Shown here in pieces: positions 39,000-48,800 of a stretch of 60,068 nt of DNA. The position numbers and the translations under genes are program-made. The stretch's first letter is position 1; each line of letters starts with the position of its first letter. Below the pieces are notes generated by a model. That model made no database searches. It saw only the letters and a program-made list of their open reading frames with translations, and was not told the origin of the DNA. This DNA is from a virus: positions 1-60,068 of IMG/VR virus record IMGVR_UViG_3300015371_000037. One strand, 5' to 3'.

Positions 39000-41839
39000 A
39001 CAATGCTGACAAGTACGTTCGTGCATTTGAACGTTTCCTTGTTGGCAAGCCATCGTCCGACGGAGAGTGGAGAGCATTCTGTCCGCTTGATGAGGATCCG
39101 GAGACATCGAAATCTCCGAGTGCCAGTCTGAACTTCGAGATTGGCGTGTGGCATTGCCAATCACGGGGTCACGGCGGAACAATCCGGTCGCTGTACCGGA
39201 CGATGAGACAGCAGCGGGGCATGGCCTCTCCTGCACAACGAGCCGACAAGGGCGATCGATCCAACGTCATCAACATCGACAAGACGAAGCCTTTGCCGAC
39301 TGACGAGCAGGTGAAGTTCTGGAACAAGAGCCTCATGGGATCAACGCGCGCTTACAAGTACGTGAGCGAGGAGCGTGGGCTGACCGATGAGACCATCCGT
39401 AAGTTCCTTGTAGGCTGGGACGGACAGCGATTCACCATCCCGGTGTACGACGAAGACGGCGAGCTTGTGAACGTTCGCCGGTACAACCCGCGTGCTCGCA
39501 GCCACAAGGACAAGATGATTAGCTGGGGCCCAGGTCATGGGTCCGGCCGGATCTTTGGATTGGAGGTGTTGAAGGACAACGATGAGATTTTCTTTGCCGA
39601 AGGTGAATGGGATCGCCTGATGCTCATGCAACATGGGATTCCTGCGGTCACAAGTACCTCCGGTGCTTCGGTGTTCAAGCCGGAGTGGGCCCGGTACTTC
39701 AAGGGCAAGAAGGTCTACTGTGTCCATGACGAGGACAAGCAGGGTGATGCTGGGGCGATGAAGTTCACCCAGTATTGCAAGGCAGTTGCTGATGGGATCT
39801 ACCGGATCAAGCTCGGCACGGAGATCGATGGCGGAGACGTCACCGACTACTTCACCAAGCTCCACAGGACCTCTGATGAGTTCTGGCAGCTTGTTGACGA
39901 GGCAACGCCATTGTGGGTGCCCGAAGCAGCGCATGAGGTTCCTACGTACGGTCGGCCGGTCACGGTCGAGGAGTCCCAGAATGTCAAGTATGCTGAGCCG
40001 TTGGAGCTAACGGTGATGGTTATCGGCAAGCAGACTCCTGCGTTCATCGCTCCGAAGAAGATCACGGCCACCTGCTCGATGAGCGCCGGAGCCGTCTGTA
40101 ACATGTGCCCGTTAATGGTCAATGACGGGAAGCTCGTTCGGGATGTCGAGCCGGACGATGAGACGCTGCTGAAGTTCGTCAACATCGGCGACACACGGAA
40201 GAAGGAGTTGTATGGTGAGCTAGCCGGATCCATGTGCAAGAAGTTCGTGGAGTTCGATGTGGATGACTCATACAACATTGAGGAGTTGGTGGTCACGCCT
40301 TCGCTCGACTACCGCAGCGAGGACACAGAGACTCCGATCCAGCGCCGGGTGTACAACGTTGGGACGTACTCCACATCCATCAACCAGACTGTGAAGATCA
40401 TCGGGAAGCAGGTAGCCGAGTCGCAGACCCAGCGTGGTACGTTCATGGGGTGGCATCTTGAGGCGGTGAATACGGACCTGGAGGAGTTCAAGATGACTCC
40501 CCGGATCATGTCGCAGTTGCGCCGGTTCCAAACGAAGCCAGGCCAGACACCGCTACAGAAGTGCATGGAGATCGCTAGGGACATGGCGTCCAACGTCACT
40601 CACATCTATGGGCGTCCTCTGATGCACGTTGCATATGACATGGTGTGGCATTCCGTCACCCAGTTTGACTTCGACAACAAGCCGGTGCGAAAGGGCTGGC
40701 TAGAGGCTCTTGTGATCGGAGACACTAGGACCGGCAAGAGCGAGGCCGTGACACACCTGAGGCGCCACTACGGGGCCGGAGTCATCAAGTCCTGTGAGGG
40801 TGCCTCGTTCGCAGGCCTAGTTGGCGGCGCACAGAGCATCCCCGGTAGCCGGTCCGGCTGGATCGTCACATGGGGAGTCCTACCGCTCAATGACCGGCGA
40901 CTTGTGGTGTTGGACGAGATGTCGGGACTCATGGCAGTCAAGGAACGGAACATCCTTGGAGACATGAGCTCAGTCCGATCCGAAGGCAAGGCAGTCATCA
41001 GCAAGATCGTCTCGGACGAGACCAGCAGCCGGACGCGAATTATCTGGTTGTCCAACCCTAGTGATGGAACGCGCATCGCCGACCTCCCTGGCAGCGCGCT
41101 GCGAGCTATCAAGCAACTCATACGCAATCCGGAGGACATCGCCCGTCTCGACTTCGCCATGGCAGTGGCCAACAACGAAGTCGGCGCGGATGTGATCAAC
41201 TCCGCAGAACACAAGCCGGTTCGGCATCGGTACACGTCCGATGCTTGCCACAATCTCATCATGTGGGCTTGGTCCCGTAAGAAGGACCAGGTGTTGTGGG
41301 GACGTGGGACTGAGCAAGCCGTGTACGATGCGGCGATCAGCATGGGTGCTCGATACGTGAGTGATCCGCCGTTGATCCAGGTGGAGAACATTCGGGTGAA
41401 GATCGCCCGTCTCGCCGTTGCGTTCGCAGCAAGGACCTTCTCGTGCAACAAGAATGGCGAGAAGGTGTGGGTGAAGAAGGAACATGTCGAGTCGGCTGTT
41501 GAGTTCCTTGATGCGGTCTACTCGTCTGAGGCTATGGGCTACATGCGCTCTTCCAGGCGCGTGCTTGTTACTCGCCAAGAAGCAAAGGACTCCAAGGGCA
41601 AGGTGCGGAAGTTCCTCATGGGCGAGCCGCATGTGCTTGCTGCGGTCCGGGCGATCGGTGCGGAGACCTTCCGCAGTCGTGACTTCGAGGAGCAGGCCGC
41701 GTTGACGAAGGACGAAGCCAACCTTGTCATGAGGTCTCTAACTGAGTGGCGGATGATTAGCCGTGAAGCTCGTGGCGCAGTCCGCTTCGAGCCGGCAATG
41801 ACAGAAGTGTTGAGGGAGTTGGAAGATGCCGGATACTGA
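38996..41839 (+). CDS. Primase-helicase with TOPRIM and MCM-like domains
   Basis: The 947-residue product has an N-terminal zinc finger (about 25-60), a TOPRIM-like domain (FFAEGEWDRL about 200, HDEDKQGD about 244) and a C-terminal AAA+ domain with Walker A GDTRTGKS (about 578), GASFAGLVGGAQ, Walker B VVLDE (about 638) and WLSNP as sensor 1. The last set matches MCM helicases rather than DnaB. It would unwind and prime the phage fork. C-terminal residues resemble a winged helix (NLVMRSLTEWRMISRE). Confidence 0.85.
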   Translation: MNNADKYVRAFERFLVGKPSSDGEWRAFCPLDEDPETSKSPSASLNFEIGVWHCQSRGHGGTIRSLYRTMRQQRGMASPAQRADKGDRSNVINIDKTKPLPTDEQVKFWNKSLMGSTRAYKYVSEERGLTDETIRKFLVGWDGQRFTIPVYDEDGELVNVRRYNPRARSHKDKMISWGPGHGSGRIFGLEVLKDNDEIFFAEGEWDRLMLMQHGIPAVTSTSGASVFKPEWARYFKGKKVYCVHDEDKQGDAGAMKFTQYCKAVADGIYRIKLGTEIDGGDVTDYFTKLHRTSDEFWQLVDEATPLWVPEAAHEVPTYGRPVTVEESQNVKYAEPLELTVMVIGKQTPAFIAPKKITATCSMSAGAVCNMCPLMVNDGKLVRDVEPDDETLLKFVNIGDTRKKELYGELAGSMCKKFVEFDVDDSYNIEELVVTPSLDYRSEDTETPIQRRVYNVGTYSTSINQTVKIIGKQVAESQTQRGTFMGWHLEAVNTDLEEFKMTPRIMSQLRRFQTKPGQTPLQKCMEIARDMASNVTHIYGRPLMHVAYDMVWHSVTQFDFDNKPVRKGWLEALVIGDTRTGKSEAVTHLRRHYGAGVIKSCEGASFAGLVGGAQSIPGSRSGWIVTWGVLPLNDRRLVVLDEMSGLMAVKERNILGDMSSVRSEGKAVISKIVSDETSSRTRIIWLSNPSDGTRIADLPGSALRAIKQLIRNPEDIARLDFAMAVANNEVGADVINSAEHKPVRHRYTSDACHNLIMWAWSRKKDQVLWGRGTEQAVYDAAISMGARYVSDPPLIQVENIRVKIARLAVAFAARTFSCNKNGEKVWVKKEHVESAVEFLDAVYSSEAMGYMRSSRRVLVTRQEAKDSKGKVRKFLMGEPHVLAAVRAIGAETFRSRDFEEQAALTKDEANLVMRSLTEWRMISREARGAVRFEPAMTEVLRELEDAGY

Positions 41840-42002
41840 ACTGTGCCAGAACAAGGCGACCATTGCGATCGGCCGCCACACTGAAGCCGATGTGGAATGC
41901 GGCTTGGAGTTGAATCATGAGGAACGCAATCACGTTGCGTCGAATCCGACAAGGACTACAGATGGTGGCGAAGCAACGATCATCTTCACCTGGAAGGGAT
42001 GA
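41826..42002 (+). CDS. Small protein, 58 residues
   Basis: ATG 41826 overlaps the primase-helicase end by 14 bases and follows GGGAGTTGG. The product MPDTELCQNKATIAIGRHTEAD... has C...H...C...H spacing that may bind zinc and ends ATIIFTWKG. It resembles short actinophage proteins of unknown role. It overlaps the next proposed gene by 41 bases. Confidence 0.5.
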   Translation: MPDTELCQNKATIAIGRHTEADVECGLELNHEERNHVASNPTRTTDGGEATIIFTWKG

Positions 42003-42243
42003 GGTCGTCACTGTTCCTCATGCAGAGGACATGGATGATGAGACCTTCCTCAAGCACATCGACCGACGGCATCGTCAGGACACCAAGCATAATGGGCAAA
42101 ACGTCCTGTTCCCGAAGTCGACATGGACGGCGTGGGTTCCGTTGTACCGCAGCTGGCATGAACGGCTCCATGAGATCTCCATCCCGTTCCAGTACGACCA
42201 CGAGCACCTACCGCCATCATGGCTCGAAGGAGAGGACGAATGA
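41962..42243 (+). CDS. Small His-rich protein, 93 residues
   Basis: Start is uncertain: ATG 41962 has AAGGA at suitable distance, and ATG 42031 would give 70 residues. The reliable part is MDDETFLKHIDRRHRQDTKHNG ... YRSWHERLHEISIPFQYDHEHLPPSW, a pattern seen in small actinophage proteins that follow primase genes. It overlaps the FAD-oxidoreductase start (ATGA). Function unknown. Confidence 0.6.
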   Translation: MVAKQRSSSPGRDEVVTVPHAEDMDDETFLKHIDRRHRQDTKHNGQNVLFPKSTWTAWVPLYRSWHERLHEISIPFQYDHEHLPPSWLEGEDE

Positions 42244-43058
42244 AGATCGCTGTGTTGGGCTCCGGCCCTGCCGGTCTGATGTCCGCAGCAGCTGCGTTGT
42301 CAGCGTCGGGTGATTCGACAGGAGGTGATCTTACCATCTTCTCCATCAACGGCAAGTCGAAGCTGTACGGTGCCCAGTACCTCCATGCTCCGATCCCGAG
42401 CTATACGGATGAGCGCCGGAGCGGATGGCGAGTCGTGACGTACACGATGGTTGGGCATCCGGAGGACTATCGGCTCAAGGTGTACGGGCCGATGTGGGAC
42501 GGGAGCGTGTCGCCGGAGGACCTGGAAGAAACCCATCATGCATGGGACATCCGGCAGACGTACGACGCGCTGTGGGATGACTTCAAGGACCACATTGTCA
42601 GCGTCCGGATCGATCCGGCCGGACTCGCAGCGCTCGTGAGCGGACTCACGGTGTATGGTGACTTCGATCTCATCATCAACACCATTCCTCGCCCCATGCT
42701 TTGCCCGAAGGGACATCAGTTCCGTTCCACTTCGATCTGGGCTGCGGGTGAAGCGCCGGACCTAGGCATTGACCTTGCCCGGTTCAGCTGCCCTCCGGAA
42801 ACCGTTATTTGCAACGGTGATCCAACTCCGTCCTGGTACAGGGTGTCCAACATCTTCGGGCACAAGACAGTCGAGTGGCCGGAGAACACCAAACCTCCGA
42901 TCCCTTCGGCTGCGTCCGTGACGAAGCCTCTTGACACCAATTGCGATTGCCACGAGGGCAAGGTGCTACATGTCGGCCGGTACGGCAAGTGGCAGAAGGG
43001 TGTCCTGACACACCACGCCTACCAGGAGGTCCTGGAGCATGTCAAGACCAAGGTTTGA
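42240..43058 (+). CDS. FAD/NAD-dependent oxidoreductase
   Basis: The 272-residue product starts MKIAVLGSGPAGLMSAAAAL, a classical dinucleotide-binding Rossmann motif (GSGPAG at 7-12), followed by a substrate region (QYLHAPIPSY), DLIINTIPRPML and CDCHEGKVLHVGRYGKW. The overall pattern is that of a compact flavoprotein oxidoreductase or NAD(P)-binding reductase. It begins a cassette of five overlapping enzyme genes. The substrate cannot be read from the sequence. Confidence 0.75.
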   Translation: MKIAVLGSGPAGLMSAAAALSASGDSTGGDLTIFSINGKSKLYGAQYLHAPIPSYTDERRSGWRVVTYTMVGHPEDYRLKVYGPMWDGSVSPEDLEETHHAWDIRQTYDALWDDFKDHIVSVRIDPAGLAALVSGLTVYGDFDLIINTIPRPMLCPKGHQFRSTSIWAAGEAPDLGIDLARFSCPPETVICNGDPTPSWYRVSNIFGHKTVEWPENTKPPIPSAASVTKPLDTNCDCHEGKVLHVGRYGKWQKGVLTHHAYQEVLEHVKTKV

Positions 43059-43653
43059 TGCGCCGGTTGTCGCCCTTGACATCGATGGGACGCTAGGCGA
43101 CTACCACGGTCACTTCATCCGCTTCGCTGAGCAGTACCTTGGACGGGATCTCCCTGACCCATACATGGTGACGATGGGTGTCCCGTTGTACACCTATCTC
43201 CACATCAGCAAGTCGATGTACCGTCAGATCAAGCTCGCCTACCGCCAGGGAGGTATGAAGCGCTCGATGCCGGTGTATGACGGCGCTTCGGAGTTGACGA
43301 GGATGATACGCAGAAACGGTTGCCAGGTGTGGATCTGCACAACAAGGCCATACCTTCGCCTGGACAACATCGACCCTGACACGCGGCACTGGCTGCGGCG
43401 GAACGGGATCCAGTATGACGGTGTGTTGTTCGGCGACCACAAGTACAGGGATCTTCGGCATGCTGTCGGGGATCGTGTCCTGTTCGTTGTTGATGATCTT
43501 CCCGAGATGCTGAACCAAGCTGAGGATCTCGGGATGCGTACGGTGCTCCGGAAGCAACCGTACAACGTTGGTTGGTACTACCGTGCCGACCACAACGCTG
43601 ATGACATGTTCAACATCATGGACATCTTCGGAAAGGAACTGGGGAAGCAATGA
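43039..43653 (+). CDS. HAD-superfamily phosphatase/nucleotidase
   Basis: ATG 43039 lies 20 bases inside the flavoprotein gene and follows AGGAGG. The 204-residue product has motif I ALDIDGTLGD (about 12-21), motif II CTTRP (about 98-102), a motif III lysine/arginine region and motif IV VVDDLPEM (about 150-157). This fits a HAD hydrolase such as a deoxynucleotidase. Next to nucleotide-related genes, it may hydrolyse a nucleotide or a pathway intermediate. Confidence 0.8.
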   Translation: MSRPRFDAPVVALDIDGTLGDYHGHFIRFAEQYLGRDLPDPYMVTMGVPLYTYLHISKSMYRQIKLAYRQGGMKRSMPVYDGASELTRMIRRNGCQVWICTTRPYLRLDNIDPDTRHWLRRNGIQYDGVLFGDHKYRDLRHAVGDRVLFVVDDLPEMLNQAEDLGMRTVLRKQPYNVGWYYRADHNADDMFNIMDIFGKELGKQ

Positions 43654-44321
43654 GCATCAAGGATGAGGAACCCGACTGGGCACCCGGCTCGGTCGCTGCG
43701 CAGAAGGGGCAACACATGGACGGCACGAATCACATCGACCCCGGCGACCCGCCGTTGGACCGGTATGTGGCTCAGGAAGCCGATGCCGGAGATCCAGGTG
43801 CATGGTTCTCCATCGAGTCCAATGACGGCAAGCGCTACAAGCCGGATCAGATCGGCGTGAAAACCATCGGTAAGAATGGACGGTTGTATGAGTCCTTTGA
43901 GTTCGATGGCCACTACATGTGGCGCCTAGCTCCGGGTATGCCGGCATACGAAGGACCGAACTACCACGCCGATGACGGCGTCAAGGAAGACGGCACCCAG
44001 ATGTTCTGGATCAACCTGGGCGTGCCTGCTGAGCTCGTTCCTCCACATACGCAGGAGATCCTGCGCACGGTCGTGGTTGACGCGCTGGCGCTCTGGGTCC
44101 GGCGCAACGTGGAGTACGGCGACGAAGCGAAGGAGCTTGGCGCCAAAGGCCAGTATGCGGACATCAACAGGAAGGTCCGCAAGCTCAAGCGTCTGCTCTG
44201 GGACGAGGATGTCCCGGCGTGGGCGATCTCGGAGGATGTTGAGCAGGTTGTGATGGATCTCATCGGCCACAGCATCCTCACCATCGATCTACTCAGGAAG
44301 GGGAACAAGCATGGCAATTGA
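43650..44321 (+). CDS. DUF1599/MazG-like protein
   Basis: The 223-residue product has a polar N-terminal 130 residues and a helical C-terminal 90 residues: ALALWVRRNVEYGDEAKELGAKGQYADINRKVRKLKRLLW ... VEQVVMDLIGHSILTIDLL. The pattern YGDEA, K/R-rich helix and D-x-x-G resembles nucleotide-modification-associated DUF1599 or MazG-like all-alpha NTP-pyrophosphohydrolase folds. It is likely nucleotide-related. It overlaps the HAD gene by four bases and the SDR gene by 11. Confidence 0.6.
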   Translation: MSIKDEEPDWAPGSVAAQKGQHMDGTNHIDPGDPPLDRYVAQEADAGDPGAWFSIESNDGKRYKPDQIGVKTIGKNGRLYESFEFDGHYMWRLAPGMPAYEGPNYHADDGVKEDGTQMFWINLGVPAELVPPHTQEILRTVVVDALALWVRRNVEYGDEAKELGAKGQYADINRKVRKLKRLLWDEDVPAWAISEDVEQVVMDLIGHSILTIDLLRKGNKHGN

Positions 44322-45096
44322 TCCTGGAGTGGTCGGCCCGCAGGATTTGGAGCTCAAGCGTCCGTTGTGGGTGATCGGCGCGAGCGACTACAACCTGGGC
44401 GCTGCTGTTGCATACAACGCAACGATGACCGGCAACTACAAGTCCGGCTGGATCGTGCAGACTGACGAAGCCTCGTGTGACGTGTGCGCGCCGGACTCCC
44501 TGGACTCGAAGTTGGACGAGATCATTGCGCTCGCGCCGGAGACCGGTGTGGACGTCGTGTACGCTGCCGGTCTGAACCTTCTCAACCCGTGTCGTGACAC
44601 GGAGGAGACGGACCTGTTTGACACGTTCAACGTCAACGTGATGGGATTCATCCGGCTCATGCGCGCGATCGCTCGCCGGTTCCCCAGGCAAGAGCACAGC
44701 ATCTACAGGCAGCTGGAGAACCAGAGCCGGGTGAACGTCGTCGCCGTGGCTAGCGATGCCGCTCGTGTGGCGATGCGGAACTCCATCACCTACTGTGCGT
44801 CCAAGGCTGCTCTGGTCCAGGCGGTGCGCGTAGCGGCCAGGGAGCTTGCGCCGTACGTGCGTGTCAACGCCGTCTCTCCGGCGATCATCGAGGGTACGCC
44901 GATGACCACGGCTATCGACGCTGAGGTCAGGCTCCAACGCAACTGGACGGAGGAGCAGGCACGGTCCTATGAGAAGTCTCTCATTCCCATGGGCCGCCGT
45001 GCGGAGAAGTACGAAGTGAGCAAGGTCATATTGCAGGCTCTGGAAGGTCCTGTATTCATGACCGGATCGAACATCGAGATCACAGGAGGCAAGTGA
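44311..45096 (+). CDS. Short-chain dehydrogenase/reductase
   Basis: The 261-residue product has a divergent glycine-rich start (WVIGASDYNLGAAVAYN), the NVNVMG segment, catalytic Ser near 147 (VASDAA), YxxxK as YCASK (Tyr about 161, Lys about 165), NAVSPAIIEGTPM and the C-terminal FMTGSNIEITGGK, all hallmarks of classical SDR enzymes. The usual TGxxxGxG is changed to GASDYNLG. It is an NAD(P)-dependent oxidoreductase; substrate unknown. It is coupled to both neighbours. Confidence 0.85.
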   Translation: MAIDPGVVGPQDLELKRPLWVIGASDYNLGAAVAYNATMTGNYKSGWIVQTDEASCDVCAPDSLDSKLDEIIALAPETGVDVVYAAGLNLLNPCRDTEETDLFDTFNVNVMGFIRLMRAIARRFPRQEHSIYRQLENQSRVNVVAVASDAARVAMRNSITYCASKAALVQAVRVAARELAPYVRVNAVSPAIIEGTPMTTAIDAEVRLQRNWTEEQARSYEKSLIPMGRRAEKYEVSKVILQALEGPVFMTGSNIEITGGK

Positions 45097-45626
45097 TGCC
45101 CAATATCGCCATCCCAGCGCCGGAGGGATCCATCTTCGGGCTGAAGTTTCACCAGGTGGCCATCTACCACAACAAGCCGGAGTTGGCCGTGGATGCCTGG
45201 ATGGACATGGGCTTCGACAACTGGAGCGAGGACACAGCGCTTCTGGTCGGTGCGGAGTTCGGCGATCCGTCCGTCAAGGAGGGTCACATGTTCTTCAACT
45301 ATGACATCCTTCCGATGGAACTGGAGTACGTCCACTACAGCACCGGACGGCGGCACAACCGTGATCCTCGTGACGGCTCGGAGCCGTTCATCAGTCACAT
45401 GTCCACGTACGTGGAGGATCTGGAGCATGAGTTGGCCCGGATCCAGGCCGATGTCGGTATGGAGCCCTATCACCGATTCACAACTCAGGACCACAGCAAT
45501 CCCGTCGTCGTGGAGCGGAAGATGCGTTTCAAGGAGGCCATCTTCAACACGCGTTCATTCCTGGGTTATGACATCAAGCTGATCCAGCGCGTGCCGCTCA
45601 ACTACGTGGATCATCGGGACCACTGA
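45096..45626 (+). CDS. VOC/glyoxalase-fold protein
   Basis: ATG 45096 overlaps the SDR stop. The 176-residue product shows the vicinal-oxygen-chelate pattern: FHQVAIYHNKPELAVDAWMDMGFDNW at the start of a first beta-alpha-beta-beta-beta unit, a metal-ligand-like ELEYVHYS, then ISHMSTYVEDLEHELARIQADVG for the second unit. Candidate metal ligands are His near residue 22, Glu near 74 and His near 96. A lyase, isomerase or dioxygenase role is possible. It closes the enzyme cassette. Confidence 0.65.
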   Translation: MPNIAIPAPEGSIFGLKFHQVAIYHNKPELAVDAWMDMGFDNWSEDTALLVGAEFGDPSVKEGHMFFNYDILPMELEYVHYSTGRRHNRDPRDGSEPFISHMSTYVEDLEHELARIQADVGMEPYHRFTTQDHSNPVVVERKMRFKEAIFNTRSFLGYDIKLIQRVPLNYVDHRDH

Positions 45627-45823
45627 TGGATGAGACGCTGGCACAACGCCCGAAGGCCGGCAAGTATCTCACCGTTGGGGACATTCTCGACATGGCCGAC
45701 GATCTCAAGCGGCGTGAGGTTCCAAGGGACAGGATCATCAAGGCCGAAGGCGTCATCGGCTGGGGTGGCGAGGTCCGTGGCTTGATCGTCAAGATGCACC
45801 AGAAGGGAGCACAAGGCTCGTGA
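45626..45823 (+). CDS. Small protein before the polymerase, 65 residues
   Basis: ATG 45626 overlaps the VOC stop and its own stop overlaps the polymerase GTG start. The product (GKYLTVGDILDMADDLKRREVPRDRII) is a compact helical protein of the type that commonly precedes phage DNA polymerase genes. Function unknown. Confidence 0.65.
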   Translation: MDETLAQRPKAGKYLTVGDILDMADDLKRREVPRDRIIKAEGVIGWGGEVRGLIVKMHQKGAQGS

Positions 45824-48800
45824 AGTATGTATCCCTCCACCATCACAGCACGTACAGCTACATGGATGGCTTCGGCCCGGTCAAGGACCACGTTGCCCGT
45901 ACGGCCGATCTCGGCATGGAGGCGCAAGCCCTCACCGAGCATGGCAACGTGTCTTCCCATGTACAGCTGGAGAAGGAGTCGGCGAAGCATGGTATCAAGC
46001 CGATCTTCGGCCTTGAGGCGTACTGTGCTCCGTCGAACATGCGAGAAACCAAGAACCGGCGGAAGTGGCACCTCACCCTGCTTGCAGAGACGGCGGAGGG
46101 ATACCGCAACCTGATGCGCATCGTCACGAAGTCGTGGGCGGATGGGTTCTATCAATGGCCCACCGTCCACGGCGAGTGGCTGCGGGAACACAACGAAGGG
46201 ATCATTGCGCTCTCCGGCTGCGCAGACTCGCATCTCAGCTGTACCCTGCTCGGAGGTAAGGGCAGGGAGAAGGGCGATGAACGGGAAGCCCTTGCAGTTA
46301 TGAGGAATTACAAGCGCATCTTCGGCGACCGGTACTACATCGAGACGCAGATGTTCCCAGAGCTTGAGCGAACTAGAACCCTGAACCCGTGGTTCGAGCG
46401 TGCCGCTCGCAAGCTGGACATCCCTCTTGTGGCGACGGCGGATTGCCACTATCCGCTGCCGAATGACAACAAGATGCAGGCAATTCTCCATACGGCCGGA
46501 CGTGGCTTGGGGAGCGTCGATACAGCCGAGTCCCAATGGGAGTATGACATCCGGCTGACGGTGCCCGACTCCGATGAGACCGTGCTCAAGCGTCTTCGGG
46601 CAACCGGCCTCTCCGCTCGTGGCGCAGCACAGGCATTCTCCGCAACCGGCGAGATCGCAAGACGTTGCAACGTTGAGCTTCCGAAGGTTGAGATGCTCAA
46701 GTTCCCTTTGCCTCGTGGCGTTAAGGACAAGGAGGAGTTGATCTGGGAGTGGTTGCGTGAAGGCTGGCGCTTCCGTTGGGGCCACGACCGATACATGCGC
46801 GAGCACAAGAAGGAGTCCCTGGACCGTCTCAAGTATGAGATGGAGATGATCACCTCCAAGGGATATGTGGACTACTTCCTGATGCTTTCGGATGCCGTAC
46901 GTTGGTGTAAGGATCGTGGTATCGCCGTTGGTCCGGCCCGTGGTTCGGCCGCAGCCTCGCTGGTCTGCTACGTGCTGCGGATCACGGAGATCAACCCGCT
47001 TCCCTTCCCCAACATGCTGTTCGAGCGGTTCATCGATATCAACCGCACCGACCTTCCGGACGTTGACTTGGACTTCGATGATGAGCGCCGGATCGAACTC
47101 GTCCACCACATCACCGATCTGTACGGGAAGGACCGTGTTGCGAACATCGGCACATACACCAAGTACCGTGGTAAGAACTCCCTGGACGATGTGAGCCGGT
47201 CCTTCAACATCCCGGCGTGGGAGGTCCAGCCGATCAAGGATCTCATGATTGAGAGGTCCGGTGGTGACTCTCGGCTTGACTCCTCCCTTGAGGACACGAT
47301 TGAGATGTTCCCGAATGCGAAGCTGGTCTTGGATAAGCACCCGGATCTCCAGTATGCATTGAGACTTGAGGGCAACTACAAGTCGATGTCGGTCCATGCT
47401 GCCGGCTTGGTCATTAGCAACGCACCGCTCTCGGACAACGTGGCCACGTACACCCGGACGACGAAGAAGCACGGCAGTCGTCGCGTCGTCTCTGTTGACA
47501 AGTACGATGCTGAGTACTTGGGGATGCTCAAGGCTGACTTTCTTGGTCTCACGACGATGGGGATGATCGGCCGCGCCGTGACTGCGATCGGTATGAAGCT
47601 CCAGGACCTCTATGAGATCCCGTTGGATGATCCCCTTGTTCTAAAGGCATTCAATGACAACGACGTGTCCGGCATCTTCCAGTTCGGTGGTGGTGCCACG
47701 AAGATCGTCAACGGTGACGTCAAGCCGGACAACTTCCTTGAGCTAGTGGACATCAACGCTCTCTCGCGCCCTGGTCCGCTTCACTCGGGCACAACGCAGG
47801 ACTACATCAGCATCAAGCATGGGAAGGCGAAGCCGGACCACCTACACCCGATCATCGATGAGCTGACGAAGCACACCAAGTTCTGCATCATCTACCAGGA
47901 ACAGATCCTCCAGATCATCAGGGAGATTGGAGGTTTGCCGTGGACACACATCCAGGAGATCCGGAAGATCATCAGCCTCAAGAAGGGCGAAGGAGCGTTC
48001 AACGAGAGGTACCAGGACTTCATCAACGGAGCGAAGAAGCTCCACAACATGGACGCCAACTTGGCCGATCGGATCTGGAAGCGTTTGGTCACTGCGGGTC
48101 AGTATGCGTTCAACGCCTCTCACTGCGTCAGCTACTCGATGTTGGCCTATTGGCAGATGTGGCTGAAGGTCCACCACCCCCAGGCGTACTATGCTGCCTG
48201 CTTGGCGAAGTTCAAGAAGCAGGAGTACATCTTGCTTCGGGATGCCATGCGTCATGGGCTGACGATCCTGCCGCCAGACTTGCTCAAGAGTGGGCTGACA
48301 TGGGAAGTGGACGGAGACTCCATCCGCGCCGGATTCACGCAGATCCCCGGCATCGGCGAGACGATGGCACAGGAGATCATCAGGGACCGTGAGGAGTATG
48401 GGCCGTTTGTCGGCTGGGGCGATCTGATGCGTGTGAAGGGTATCGGCCCCAAGACCGGTCCGAAGATCCAGTCATTCTGTGAGAGTGCTGATCCGTTCCA
48501 GATCCACAAGGTGGACCGCGTACTCACCGCCGTCCGTAGGGCGATTGCCAACGGGCAGTTGATGGATGTGGACATGAAGGGCAGGCTCATCCCTCTGCCG
48601 TCGCCGAAGTACATGGGCTCGGAGATCCCCACCGACAAGCAGAACTTCCCTGTCACCTACATCGGCATCCCGAAGAAGCGCAACCCGCAGGACGTCATCG
48701 AGGATGAGCGTGCCCGTACGGGCAAGAGCCTTGAGGAGGTAACGGCGGCCATGAAGGACCCGCACCTCTCGAAGAAGATGACTGTGGAGTGCTTTGACGA

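Noticed and set aside
45598-47472. 624-codon open frame on the minus strand opposite dnaE
   Set aside because: It is antiphase to a polymerase with intact catalytic motifs, has low-complexity composition and lacks a convincing start.
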